From positions 20,312 through 84,311 of the forward strand of contig NW_003203663.1 in NCBI RefSeq assembly GCF_000006405.1: a stretch of 64,000 bases of DNA, read 5' to 3'. Shown here one piece after another: positions 1 to 11,711 of this stretch. The first letter of the stretch is position 1; every line of letters starts with the position of its first letter. Both the position numbers and the translations under genes were made by a program. Origin of the DNA: Perkinsus marinus ATCC 50983 (lineage: Eukaryota > Perkinsozoa > Perkinsida > Perkinsidae). The notes beneath the pieces were generated by a model. It was not told the DNA's origin. It searched no databases and was given only the letters and a program-made list of their open reading frames with translations.

Positions 1-538
1 TGCTGAAGTATGGAATTGTTGCTACTCAATGTTAACTATGTTGATGCAGACAATACAGTCGACGCAAATAACAGTGGGGGAGCAAACTTTGATACACACT
101 CCAGGATGAGAATAGGACCGAGGTATTCACCTGTAGTAAGAGCTGATATGGTATAGCATTCTGTTATCGCAAGTGAAAGATGGCGATTTTGAACAGCAGT
201 CTGAGAGTTGTGTTCCCTACAATCTGAGCCGCGCCGATAACAACGATTGAACTATACTCACTAACTCGACAGTCGTAATAATCATCGAGCACAAGAACCG
301 GTGATGAAAGCGCTATTCCATGAAAAGCATGACGGTAATGAGCCCTATGGACAAGAATAGAGAGAGACCCGTCCATGTACTGCGAACTGATGATGATAGT
401 GCGGCCAGTTTCACGCAGTAGTCGATGTATCTAAGCTTGGGATAGAACGCAGGTGCGAATGAGTATTCACGATGAGCTTATATGCAGTAGTTGATCACAA
501 CGGCTGATTGTGAGATGAGGAGGATAGAACCGTTAGAA

Positions 539-634
539 TCTCGAGGAACCAAGAGGAGTTTCCTCCTTGGTTCCTCGAGATTCTCGTTCCACTAGCCTCG
601 CAGGAAACCAAGGAGGAAACTCCTCTTGGGCTCA
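539..634. repeat. Nested inverted repeat
   Basis: A near-perfect palindrome of about 46 bp is centred near 560. Its arms carry the words CTCGAGGAACCAAG and CTTGGTTCCTCGAG. A third related arm, GGAAACCAAGGAGGAAACTCC, follows at about 603-626 and can pair with the second. The segment could extrude as a cruciform or be a remnant of a foldback element. No coding function is apparent. Confidence 0.75.
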
Positions 635-675
635 TCCCTGGACCCGACTAACATGCGATCCTCAGTTCGATCCGC

Positions 676-742
676 TGAACAGTGTTTAACGTTTAGTAAA
701 ACACACACTATTCTTTAGCGAATAGTGTTTAGTAAACACACC
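676..742. repeat. Small palindromic repeats (GTGTTTA/TAAACAC)
   Basis: Two short foldbacks are built from the word GTGTTTA and its complement: one around 683-705 and one around 726-740. Between them is the complementary pair ACTATTC/GAATAGT around 708-727. They sit in non-coding DNA next to the larger inverted repeat and may belong to the same degenerate element. Confidence 0.55.
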
Positions 743-861
743 AGCCAAATCGGCCCGGGTTAGGGTGTCCAAGCCTAGAGAAACGAGAGCAATTACATCC
801 AGGATGATCTCGTGACAAGAACGGCAAAAGCAACCGATACAGCCAAGGACCCATTTAGCGT

Positions 862-3800
862 CTAGAAATAACGTTCCCCAGGGTTTGATAACAATGGTGA
901 AAATTTTCCTAATAAGATGACATTCACACCGGAAGCTGATTGAAAAATGTTCCTAGCCATGTGGAATATTCTAAATGAGTTCCCCTCGGGAGCATTATAG
1001 GTTCCTGGATGATTCTCTGGATACAACAACCCACCGATCGCTTGACGCGAGGCCACATTCTGAAGGTGGAACGTATGGGCCTCCAGACAGCTGCTGCACC
1101 TCACAGAGTAACGCGTAGTATCTACGGCGGAAGACAGGTCAGAATAATTCATATTATTCTGCCACTTCCGTTTAGCTTCTTCTCCCCTCGCTAGCAAACA
1201 CTCTTCCTCATCCCAAAAAGATCCACAGTTCTTGGCTCGATAATAGAGCCAATCACGGAGTCTTTCTTGCTTGTTTGCAAAGTCGCCCGCAACGGGCATG
1301 CAGTACCCACACACACTATCACATAGGTAAGTATCAGTCTAAAGCGTCGCTTACTTGCCATCACCACTGGCCCACCAAGACTTGCAAACACACTTGCCCG
1401 TTTGCCCGGTAGCGTCTGTAGTCGTGCAGTCTTCATCAGAATCGCATCTAGCATTCTCATTATTGTTCAACATGGGCTCACTTCCTCACCTACGACCGAC
1501 TCTGTGAGACTTAGCCGCTACGGCGCATCGGCTATATGCATCGAGGAAGCCACTGGCACACAGCTCAGGGTAGGGTGACACAGCACCGATGACCAGCGAG
1601 AATAACCGTCGACATCTGATCAAATCACTATGCATGAACAGATTCGATGAGATATCTGTGCCCTCTCAGACCCCGCGATGGTGATAGTGGTAGTAGTTTG
1701 CAGTCTGGTACCGTTTAGTGGCCTAATTCGACCATATGCTGTTTGTTAACGGGAAGACAGCAGATAGTAGAGCACGAGCAGGCTGATAGCGAGCGATGAC
1801 AAGAATGAATTCGAAGTGCGGTAATAACAAGTTGTTGATGATGAAGCCCTCCTATAGTAGCAGTAGGATACCCTACTTAGGTGAGCTCTCATGAGTATTG
1901 CATCTACAGTCCGGTTGGCACTCTCTATCGCCCTCGCACGCCTCTCCTTCACTTTTCTGTGATACACACACCTTCCTCCAGTACGGGTCTTCACCATTGG
2001 TAGGGTCATCGGGGCAGTAATAGCCAACATGCGGGCAGTCCATATCGATCGTGCAAAGCTATCAAAGAGGACACTTCACGAACTCCTCGGTACCCCAAGC
2101 CTCACCGAAACGTCCTGGTCCACTGTACCTGAAGTTGATCCTAATCAGCATCTGAGATTTTCATGGTATCAGTACTCGAGGCACTGCCTCCGATATAGGA
2201 AGCAGGTTGGCATGTGGTGTTCACACACCGTTTCCGACCGCTGATGCAGTCCATATCAGTTCGGCAGGCCATCCCGACCTTCTTCCTATCCCGACACACC
2301 CATACGGCGGCCCCTTGCTCTCCCGGCTGAGGGGTCGGCGGTGTGTCGTCCCACCAGGCAGCTACACACGAACCCTGACCAAATTTTTGCGGCATGCGTG
2401 TCTCCATTATGGTTCCTCACTTGCACTCTGTCGATAGCAGTGTAACCTGTACAGTTATAACAGGAGTTGGACGGATGGCAAGTTTGGTCCAAAGGGCAGT
2501 AGTTCTTGCTCAAGTCGCCCTTGCAGTTAGCCGGGCTCGGCTGGACGCATCTGTCAAGGCAGCAGCAGCAGTATGGGAAAACACGCACATGGTCAACCAC
2601 ATGTGTTGGTGACAACATGAGGGGATTCTTGCTGGTTTATGTATACTCCTACCCTAATTCGTATGTGAACTCCCATAACTACCAAGGGAAATTTTCGAGA
2701 TCGGCTGAGGATAGCGAGCGTATATTCCAACACTGGGTCACAGAGGCCCCGCGCTGAGGCTATGACTACTTATGTTCGACGTGATCAAGAGCAGTCTTCC
2801 ATCCACACTCTGAGCAGTCACCATCTGGCTTGCACGTTCGGTCCAACGAGCAGAACTCCTTCCCCCCATCTTCGTGACAGATCTCTCCCTAAACGTAATT
2901 ATTCCCTTGCTCGACTATCGAGCCGATCCTTCAGGGGGTCTCCCCTCCAACAGAGGGTATGAGGGGTTAACGATGCCCACCTGCAGCTCGGGTGCGGCAC
3001 AAGCATCAGCTATGGCTGGTGACACATCTTCCGTTAAGTCTCGGCACACCGAGAGGTTGAGGCCTTCGTAGACGCCCTACGTGTATCAGCAGGCCCTTAT
3101 AATAGTTCGATAACAACACACAGTTCACTTGAAGTCTCCTCCGACCTAGCATGGATTCACCCTGTGGGACTGCGCCCGGGGCGAGCAGGGTTTGGGCACG
3201 ATAAAGTTGTGTTGGCAAACCTGCATTGCTAGCAGTAGGGAAGTGTAAGCCCGTAGCTATACCCGAGAACTCTGTCTGAGTGAGATGGCCATCCGTATTA
3301 TCATCTAACGCGAGGAAGAGATGTGACAGAGTAAACGCACGGCCTAAGGCGTACTCCCCCTGCACCTTATACCTGGGCAACGCCGTCACCAAAACCTGTC
3401 CGGTTCAACCATTGAAGCTATAGTACAGACACATATAAAACTTCGGTCAAGTGAAATAATATAATAACTCTGATATTCATGATGGAGTTTCACCCGTGAT
3501 AAGAAGAACGCTAGTGAAAATCATATCTCACAATTCAATTGTCGGAAAACCATTGTCTTGTCGGTGGCCGAAAAATATACGTCCGATAATTTTCATGGAG
3601 TATTACACCACTTCACGTTCGATAGGCGAAGCTCCATTATGAAGTTATTTGTAATATAAAATCGAAGGCTATGACGCATCGGCCATTTCCCAACAAGCTC
3701 ACCCTTCAGAGACCCTCTGGAACTCCTCATAAGATATTGGAAAAATTCTGTGACTCGGTTGGATCTAAAGACACAGTCTTAATCATCGTTGGCCCTAACA

Positions 3801-4514
3801 ACTGGCCACCTCAGTCTCGTTCAGCTCAAGTTCACTTTCAGTCGCTACCCTCTCCAACTGACTGTACATCTCTACCACTGTCTCGCCGCGAGTGAATTCC
3901 GACTTGGGTATCGCCGGGTTGAAGGGGGCGACCTCGGTCCACTTGGGAATTTGTCTGATGGGCCACCGGTGAGGGCACTCTTATCAATATGCTCTACTTA
4001 GGCGCCGGAGCCACTAGGCACCCTTTACCACCGAGATCCCAAACACATCGTGGCTCAGGGCAAAGGGTCGGATGGGGGTAGGTCTCGCATGGGCGATAAC
4101 ACACCCCTTGACCCGAGCCGCACACACTCGAGACGCCACACTGTTCACCGTAACTGTGGCGTCAACTGGCAAGCTGATAACGCGGTTGTTGGGCACCCAC
4201 CCGACTTCTATCATGAAGGGAGGGGCCTCGCAAGTGCACACGGTGGGGTCGGTACCACTACACTGGGTACACGTACTAGCAGAGGTAGGGCAAGGTCTGC
4301 AATAGGATACGAATGGCTAAACGTGATGCTCATCAGATTCCCACTTCTCCATGAGATAAGATGACGGTAGGTGTTCCTTGCAGTACTCCGACTTCTGCGA
4401 CAAGCATGAATTACGCTCGCACTGGTTGGGCAGGAACTCTGCTATCGCCAAGAATGGCAGCACTCCGATCCCTGAAGAGGTATTTGGTCGCCGAATGGAG
4501 CTCTGCCACCTCAC
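862..4514 (-). CDS. Cys-rich modular protein with an EF-hand (multi-exon, boundaries approximate)
   Basis: Not recognised as a named family. Minus-strand exons share a disulfide-rich signature. One is near 4260-4510 (CERNSC, then CRPCP..CTQC..CTC). One at 3006-3392 contains a canonical 12-residue EF-hand loop, DDNTDGHLTQTE. One at 2770-2880 has the pattern C.ED..FCSLDRTC..DGDCSEC. One at 2290-2590 reads CKGD..YCPLDQTC..NSCYNC. Others near 2150-2400, 1890-2030 and 1370-1470 carry C.TDMDC, C.GDRECQPDCRC and RCDSDEDC. The repeated C-x2-D-x-(D/E)-C and C-x4-TC modules suggest an extracellular adhesin-like or calcium-binding protein; that role is inference. Introns of 50-230 bp separate the modules, and one holds a MITE copy. 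First and last exons are unresolved, and two adjacent genes of the same family are possible. Confidence 0.5.
2570..2735 (+). mobile_element. MITE-like element, copy 1
   Basis: Non-coding unit of about 166 bp resembling those at 15551, 24178, 30921 and 32724. It begins GTATGGGAAAACACGCAC and ends TATATTCCAACACTG, so the ends are imperfect inverted repeats. It lies inside an intron of the minus-strand Cys-rich gene, between exons ending near 2590 and starting near 2770. Relative to that gene it reads from the TTGGAATATA end, as the other intronic copies do. Confidence 0.75.
3393..4013. other. AT-richer non-coding stretch, probably a long intron of the Cys-rich gene
   Basis: No exon is supported in about 600 bp. 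The part from 3480 to 3640 contains GGAGTTTCACCCGT and several TTTTCA/TGAAAA words, resembling the foldback repeat at 61075-61190. I read the segment as an intron or inter-exon spacer carrying an old repeat fragment. Confidence 0.4.
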
Positions 4515-4792
4515 CCGGGTTCGAGGAAAGCAATATGCATTTTAAGACGCGCCGTTGTAACATATTACAAATGAGAACAGTTGAGGTATCAGGAGATTCA
4601 CAACAGGCTTTCTCATGACGCTATATGGATCAGGTTGATAACAAAGGTTGAATAATTAACATCGAAATCCAACCAGTATCAAGTTCGACGACTACCGACA
4701 ATCAGAACCCTGTGACCATCTCCATCAACGCGACATGACAAGTGTCTTCACAGCAAATTGAATGATCTCTGCACGCGTAAGCATGGATACAA

Positions 4793-7437
4793 CTAGGAGT
4801 AGGAAGTGACATAGCTGCTAGTCACTGACAATGTAGGGACTCTTTCACTCTCACTACTGGTCACTAGTACTGAAGGTGACCGAGAACGGCTTGCACCCGA
4901 GGAGGTAACACTAACGCTAGCACTACGACTAGAGTACCCTGATGAGTCCGTTACTGATACACCACCACTGCTCGAGTCGGTAATCATACTAGAAGTAACA
5001 GTAACCGAGCCTCTACCATAACTCTGTCTCGAAGGATAAGACCCCCCGCTGTATGTCACAGATCTACTCGTAGGGCTCGAATAGCTCCCACTGGAAACCT
5101 TCGAGCCTGTTCGAGAGCTCCTCCGCGATGCATCTCCTCCGGACGACACTGTAGCCGAGCCGGCAGTATAGCTGTGCTCCGAGTAGGTTCCCATGGCAGT
5201 ATTGGTCCTAGACGTACTACTATCGTACGTGTACCGAGATACACTACCACTACTACCACTCTGCGTCTCCGGCAGACTCGATCGGCTCACCGAAGACATC
5301 GTTGGTTTCCTTATCATGATAATCGGAGGCTCCTCAACCACTTTGGAAACCCTCTGGCTCGAGAGTCGACGCCCACCACCAACCGACGTACTAACTTTAC
5401 TCGTATTCACTTCACCCTTATGAGACTCCGAAACCATAGAGGCCCTCCGGGATGCTCTCACCAAGGGCCAGGCGGCGAGCACCTCCCCTACCTCCTCCGT
5501 GGAGAGCACTCGAATGGCTCCCACCCGACCCAGTACATCTAATACGAGTCTCGGACTTTTAGGCATTGTACCGCCCAACTCCTGACGGAGCGCTTCATGA
5601 CCATTAACATAGATTGACAACACCCCAGTGGTCCTCTCTACCACTACTGTCACCGAATCTTCAATTTTCAGTTCCCTCGCCCAATCCTTTTTGAATACTT
5701 TGTCGGGCCCAACCCACCTGCCAGCCACCGCGACACTGACCAGATCATATCCCACTATAGCAGCCTCCGGTGTGTCTATTGCAGCATTCACTTCCCCTGT
5801 GGTCCTACCGCAAACACCAAAGCCCGGGCCCATCGTTTCCGCGGCATCCGCGAGTTTATCAGCTGGCAACAGTCCAGCTATCTCGCATTTCCACACAAGC
5901 CTGTCCCCATCCACGTACGGCTTCACCTCGCTGACGGCCCAAGACTGAGCACCATCCCCGCTCAGTTCTACACTACGTAGCACATAACCATCGAACCTCG
6001 CCTTTTTACCATGTAACAATGGATCCCACAGGGCCCGGTCTAGCGAGACCACCTGAGCATCTCCTTCCGTCTCCAAGTTCCTAGCCGCCGAGGCTGCCGA
6101 TAGTGACCCAGGGGACTCTGGGGCCGCACCATCAAGCTTTAGCCCACGCCGAGCTTCCAGAAGAGAGCCGTTGATGTCCTGTGAAGTGTGTCGTACCGTT
6201 TCCCTTGTGGGTACCCCAGGCTGACCCGGTAGGACACTAACAACATAGCTACCCGCCGGTTCACTCTTCTTAGTAGCATTGAGTATAGTCTCCCGCCACT
6301 TCGCCATGAACGCCGACTCTTCCCTCCCTCCAGTATCCCTCTTCCGCTCAAGAGGCTCCATCACTTTCAGCACTGCATCAGACACTTTCCTCATTGGCTT
6401 GATAGTGCTACTACGAGACACCGGCACTACCTCCTCACTGCCCTTCCTCTTCAACTCTGTAGAGGCGGCTGGGTTGCGACCGCTCTTAGCCTTCCGTGTG
6501 GACTCCCGAACGACCCTACGAGACACCACCGCTGGTCTTCCCCGCACCGCCTCTCCAAAGACCGGCTCTTCTTCCACCTTCACCACAGGTCTTGAAAGTA
6601 TCTTCTGCGATGCCGTTACTGCTGCTTTCATTACACCAATCGGTCTCGCTTGTGTAACGACTCGCTCAGGGGATAAGGACCGTGCCATAGAAGGGCTACT
6701 ACCACTCTTCCCTGGACTCCCTATATTACCCGTAGGGGAATAGGCCCTACTGGACACTGGTGAGGCCCACTCCCTCTGGGCCTCTCCAGGGTTGCGTACG
6801 TCCATTCGAGCGGCCGTGAAGACCTTACTCGAGAGAGAGCCCGGCCGATGCAACTTCGACTTGGGGTCCTCGAGAGCCGTGGCGAGACGCCGTACCATCT
6901 CTGTGCTACTTCCTGCGTTGGTCGGTCGGATCTCCATAGACATGACTATCTCGCCAGCCCTGTTCTGGTATCTAAAACCCATTTGCATACCACTACAGTG
7001 AATGCGCTGTTCCCGTACTTGATGATGTAGAATGCCTCCATCGGGACTTGACCGGCCATCGACAAGTGGCCCAAAACGAAATCCTGGACTCTGATAAAGG
7101 AACAAAATGACTGCTCATAGTCAAGTCCCTCCCCCCACTTCTCCCGAGTGACGCTCTTCTCAAATATAGATCGTATAGTGAACACCACCACGGCATGTGA
7201 GCCCGACCGAGGCAATGCTGACTGTGGCCTTGTTGGAGTCGGGGAGGGGGAGCGGCGTCTAGGGGGCGACGGAGAGGTGTGGTTGGGCGGGGTCATCCAC
7301 CTAGCACCAGAGCGATCCCTCAGGAGAGGGGGCTCAACAGGGGCCCTACCGTTTCTGAGGCTGGCCTGCTGGCCGCCATGGTGGCCTATTAGTCGGGGAC
7401 GTGGCCCGCCTCGGGGACGGAGTAAAGCTAACAGCAC
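4793..7437 (-). CDS. SPRY-like domain protein with Ser-rich C-terminus (two exons)
   Basis: A large open frame runs from about 7030 to 4793 and is preceded by a short N-terminal exon up to about 7437. The frames join if an intron of about 71 bp is removed near 6994-7065 (donor GTCGAT, acceptor CTGTAG), giving FVLGH-FGMQMGF across the junction. The middle third, after a long basic Ser/Arg/Pro-rich stretch, contains DSVTVVVERTTGVLSIYVNG, which resembles the core of SPRY/B30.2 or lectin-like sandwiches; hence a tentative SPRY-like domain that would bind protein partners. The last 200 residues or so are mostly Ser, Thr, Tyr and Arg and look disordered. The start is set at the first in-frame Met of the 5' exon. 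It is divergently arranged with the poly(A) polymerase gene. Function is unknown. Confidence 0.65.
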
Positions 7438-7665
7438 GAAAGTCTCAACGTCGTCTCCTCAACCTCTCCCCCTCTACTACTTGAAAACGTTCTTGCCTGC
7501 TACCGGCATGCTCCGTCCACGGACGTTAGTGGCCATCTAAGTGACAACTACAGACTTACCGTTGAATCTCTTAGTCTAAGAGCGTCTACAATATCTTGCT
7601 CTCTTGCTTTCACTTACATTTCCTTTATTTTGCGATCCGTGGTGCAACTTCCTTTTTCCGTGGTG
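7438..7665. promoter_or_regulatory. Divergent intergenic region (SPRY-like gene / poly(A) polymerase)
   Basis: A 228-bp spacer separates the two opposite starts at about 7437 (minus) and 7666 (plus) and must hold both 5' regions. A pyrimidine-rich stretch at 7590-7625 precedes the plus-strand start and could serve as a 3' splice site for a leader. No canonical TATA box is clear. The promoter role is inferred from position only. Confidence 0.4.
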
Positions 7666-9521
7666 ATGTCAAGCCATGAAGACACTGTAGCGCCCTACGA
7701 GTCCACAGGTGCCTCCAATGAGGCATACGAGACGTTCATAGAGCAGTTCATAACTCCAGAGGAGGAAGAGATGAACAGGGAAAGGGTAGTAGTGCAGGGG
7801 GGAGGGGCAATGGTCGCGTGGACATTGACAACCTCCTCGGAATCTTTCCAGCTTGACAATAGTTGCTTTAGGCAGGGAAGAACAAGTCCATGCGGGACCT
7901 TCTGAGGAGACCAAGAGTGAAGAAGACTTCCACAGAGGCTGGTACCATCGGCAAGGAGGGCGACAACTTTATGGGCGTTTCCACTTCCTCTACCGCCGTC
8001 CCCGAGGCCTTCGAGGGCATCGTTGCTAGCTCGAGACCAGCTCCGGCCATGTCACAGGCCCCACCCTGGTGGCCCAAGGGTGGCTACGACCCCAACCTAC
8101 CTATGCACCTCATGCTTCACGAGGAGCTCGTGGACTACACCAAGTGGGTGGTCCTCAACGACGATGAAGTGAAGGCAAGGGAGGAGTTCGTCGCGAGGAT
8201 CAATGGGGTCTGCAAGGACCTCTGGCCACAATGTGAACTCAAGGTCTTCGGCAGTTTCCTCTCTGGTCTCAGCCTCCCTAGTGGCGATATCGACCTTTCC
8301 CTCCAGAATGTGCCTGTTGGTGCAGTAGAGGCCGTCCGAATGCTCTCCGATAAGCTCCTCAGTCAGGGCCAGCTGAAGGAGTTGGAGCTCCGCGAGACCG
8401 CTCGAGTGCCCATTGTCAAACTCGTAGACTTGTTACCTCCACACGTCGAAGTCGACGTCTCCGTACAAGACAACTCCACAGGGGAACCGGATTCCTCTGA
8501 TACGACCAAATTTGTAATGCAAGAGGGAGTGGAGAAGTACCCGGCCTTTAAGCCCTTGATGATATTCCTCAAGACCTACCTCGCCTCAAGGAAACTCAAC
8601 CTTACCTTCACTGGAGGAGTCGGCAGCTACTTGGCCGCCTGCTTGGTCATCGCCTTCTTACAGCAACATCCGACCTCGTTCGGCTACTCTCACACAGCTG
8701 AGGGGAACGAGAGCCTCGGGCACCTGCTAGTAGACATGTTACAGTGGCTTGGCCGTGACTTACGTTGCGACATGTACGGCCTTTCGGTCACTAACGGTGG
8801 GCGAACGTTCAGTAAGGCGGAGCGACGCTTTGACGTAGTGAGCAAGAGGAACCATAGCAACGACATCATCTGCATGGAGAGCCCTCTGGAGCCTTCCTCT
8901 GATATTGGCAATAAGTGCTTCCAGTGGAGGACCGTACGAGCGTCCCTATTCCATGCCTCGATGACTTTATGCGACTACGTCCACCACTGGGACCAGAACC
9001 GGGGCCGTAGTCTTATACAGCCACTGGTGATGGGCAGAGGCTCGGCCGAGGTGGAGGCGATATTCGAGCGGTACCACGGTGAGGGCCGAGACGAGGAGAT
9101 ATCGGGGGACAAGCCTATGTCTAAGCCGATCAAGGTGGCGATGGACCGGACTACTTCCACTACTATTGAGAAGGAGATAGAGCAGATCCAACACTACACT
9201 CCGGCGACCACTGGTAGTCCCTCCTCTCGAGGTAGGGTCAATAAGTCGGCCGACCCGCTGCGAGCGGTCCCGACAGCACCACCGCGGCAACAGACGTCGG
9301 TCCACATACCTAGGCCGTTGGAACCGACTGGTCGCACGCAGTATAGGTATCAGCGTAGTGCGCCCTACGATAATTATCAATACCACTCCACGGCCACTTC
9401 TCGGAATGACGACGGGCAGCCATCAGGGCCTATTAGGGATGGACGGGCGCGTAATACTTTCGACCTAACGCAGCGAAGAGGAGGGCCACCCCCTCCTCCC
9501 CCAGGAAGGCTGTGGGGGTGA
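7666..9521 (+). CDS. Non-canonical poly(A) polymerase, Trf4/PAPD5 type
   Basis: Template-independent nucleotidyltransferase that adds A tails to nuclear RNAs for surveillance and exosome decay in TRAMP-like complexes (family knowledge). Exon 1 (7666-7785) and exon 2 (7872-9521) join in phase 0 across an 86-bp intron, GTAGTAG...CTTTAG. The catalytic core shows FGSFLSGLSLPSGDIDL, the G-S motif with the two metal-binding aspartates in DID. The third aspartate is in VEVDVSV. The central PAP-associated region includes FLKTYLASRKLN, GGVGSYLAACLV and the FSKAERRFDV stretch near the nucleotide-recognition loop. The Arg/Pro-rich tail ends in a run of Pro before the stop and looks disordered. There is no RRM or zinc knuckle, as in Trf4 itself. 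The start is the first Met of exon 1. Family assignment is strong; the exact paralogue is not certain. Confidence 0.88.
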
Positions 9522-9658
9522 GAGGGTCGAGGAGCCGTTACCGTACATTGTAGTCTATTACTGATGATACCATTGAATATAAACTCTTCACTCTACTCTG
9601 AGTTCGTCAATCTCTATGGGGCTTACGATAGCACAGTATCATCCTTAGTACGAATACA

Positions 9659-11711
9659 ATGGAACCTGACAGCAACTCTCCAGCTCAAGCCGCCCCTGGG
9701 GCCGACCGCGATTGCATCAAAGTGGCAGTAAGGCTGCGACCCTTGCTAGAGGACGAGATCGCTAAAGGTAACCTCTTACGGTAATATTTGCAAGCCACTC
9801 GTGACCTTGTTCGTCTCAGGTGTGACTCCAGCGTCGTGGCATACCTCAGGCCGGTCCATATCTCTGCCTATGGTAGAGTGGCGGAGGGCATCACAACGCA
9901 ACAGTGTGCGAACACTAGAGGCCAACCCCACACCTCCTTGCTCTGTAAGGAAACATGAGAAGACCACGAAATATCAAGTTGAAGCTGACCATGTCTTCAC
10001 CAACGAGTCTACGGAGGAGGTCTATGAGGCCGTTTTCAAGGACACTGTGTCGAATCTTAAAAGTGGCCTCAACGGGGCTCTGTTGGCCTATGGGCAGACA
10101 GGCTCAGGAAAAACCTACTCCATGTTTGGCTCCCGTATAAACGGCCGAAGGACTCGAGGGATCCTTCACTTTGCAGCTGATGACATATTCACGTTCATTG
10201 AGGCCGATCCCAGCAGAGAATACCTCGTGAGGATGTCCTATTTGGAGGTCTACAATGAGAGGGTAAACGACCTACTACGGCCCTTTTCTCCGGACAGTCG
10301 CAACTTGCCGGTTCGGGAGGACACCAAGGGGTCGCCTGGGGAGTTCTACGTCGAAGGTCTCAAGGAGAAGATAGTCCGTAGCAGCGCTGAGATCGTCTCT
10401 GCTTTGGAAAGGGCGGAGGATCGACGTCGAGCGGTGGCAAGCTCTCAGTTCAACGAGATCTCTAGCCGCAGTCACGGTATGTGCTTTATCAAAGTGGAGA
10501 GTAGCAAGGGCACTAGCGGCGCCGAGGAGGTGGAGGAACTCACTCGAGTAGGCGTCTTGTGTTTGGTGGACCTGGCGGGTAGTGAGCGGAGCGATGACAT
10601 CACCAACAGACTGGAGACCTGTAGTATCAACAAGAGCCTCTTCTTCTTGAGGGAGACCATTAATAAGCTCTCCTCATGGAGCCTCGAGAAGGCGACTGCC
10701 GCCACCTCGCCGGCCCCTCACATCTCCTGGAGGGACAGCAGACTAACTCAATTACTGGTGCCGTTCCTCTCCCCCTCATCAGGGGCGAGATCAGCGATAC
10801 TCGTTACGTTGCATCCTGGCTCCCAGAGGTCAGTCATAGAGCACTCAGTGTCTTCCCTACGCTTCGCCACTAGAGCGGCCACTGTGGCAGTATCAGCCGA
10901 GCCAATGGTGCACTATGTATCGGCAGAACACAGCATGATCGCTAAGCAACGGGAAATGATAAACGTGTTGCGAGCTCAGGTAGAGCAGTTGAGATCAGCA
11001 TCTCCTGATAAGAAGATTGAGAGTCTTTCGAGTGGCGTCAACTACGTGTCTGATAGTCGCGACTTGGACAATATCGTTTTGAGGCTCCACCAAGCTGCTA
11101 GCAATCTCAAGCGCCGTCAGGGAGCACTGGTGGGCACAGCAGAGCATCTCCTGGCAAGGTTGAACCAGGAGGGAGACGATACCCAGGAGGAAGAGTTCTC
11201 ACATGACGAGGGGTCACCTTGTGTCGTGTGTAGTACACGCCGGAGGCTGCTGAGTGTAGTTCGCCGAAAGTCCCAGCAGAGCGCTCCTAGGAGGGGACCG
11301 CGAGGACCACTGAGGGGGGACGATGTTAGTCAGCTGCTCTCGGATATAGACTTCCAGAATCGCCGCCAGAACAACAGTCCTAGCGAGACCACAGCAGACG
11401 TCTCGGATGACTCGGGCGTGGCCACTGCGGTTTCTGAGACCAGCCCCCACACGCCAGAGCGTGTCGCGGTCAACAGTAGAGTCGAGGTGACGATCCTGAG
11501 ACAACAGTTGAGGCAGGCAAAGTACGAGGCCGCTGAGGCCAAGAAGGAAATCCAGCGGCTCCAAGACCAAGCCAATGCGGAAGCACTATTGATTGAGAGC
11601 TCGTCTCTGGCAGCACCGCAATCGTCTCCACGTGAGTACTTTACCAACTACGGCGTGATCCGCATGCCAGTGATGCGGCTCGGCGAGATGATGCCTACAA
11701 ATTCCCCATGA
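9659..11711 (+). CDS. Kinesin motor protein (N-terminal motor)
   Basis: Microtubule-stimulated ATPase motor. Exon 1 (9659-9767) encodes the first strand IKVAVRLRPL. A 52-bp intron (9768-9819, GTAACC...CTCAG, phase 1) leads into exon 2. The motor domain has P-loop AYGQTGSGKTYSM, switch I NEISSRSHG, switch II LVDLAGSERS and the late-motor words SINKSLFFLRETI and RDSRLTQLL. The motor ends around residue 400, followed by short coiled-coil stretches and a Ser/Arg-rich tail ending in SSPREYF. At about 650 residues it is short for a transport kinesin. The subfamily cannot be fixed from the motor alone; a role in spindle or flagellar traffic is inference. The stop overlaps the ATG of the next frame by the bases ATGA at 11708-11711. 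Confidence 0.93.

Larger units (their letters stand above)
1..861. other. Non-coding flank
   Basis: I see no convincing coding exon here. Short open frames lack codon regularity and any recognisable motif. The stretch holds the inverted repeats listed separately near 540-635 and 676-738. It lies downstream of the 3' end of the minus-strand Cys-rich gene, so it could include part of that gene's 3' UTR. Confidence 0.5.

Noticed and set aside
6994-7020. A 26-nt micro-intron in the SPRY-like gene (GTACGG...CTGTAG)
   Set aside because: A 71-bp intron with the same acceptor also restores the frame and fits the length range of the other introns.
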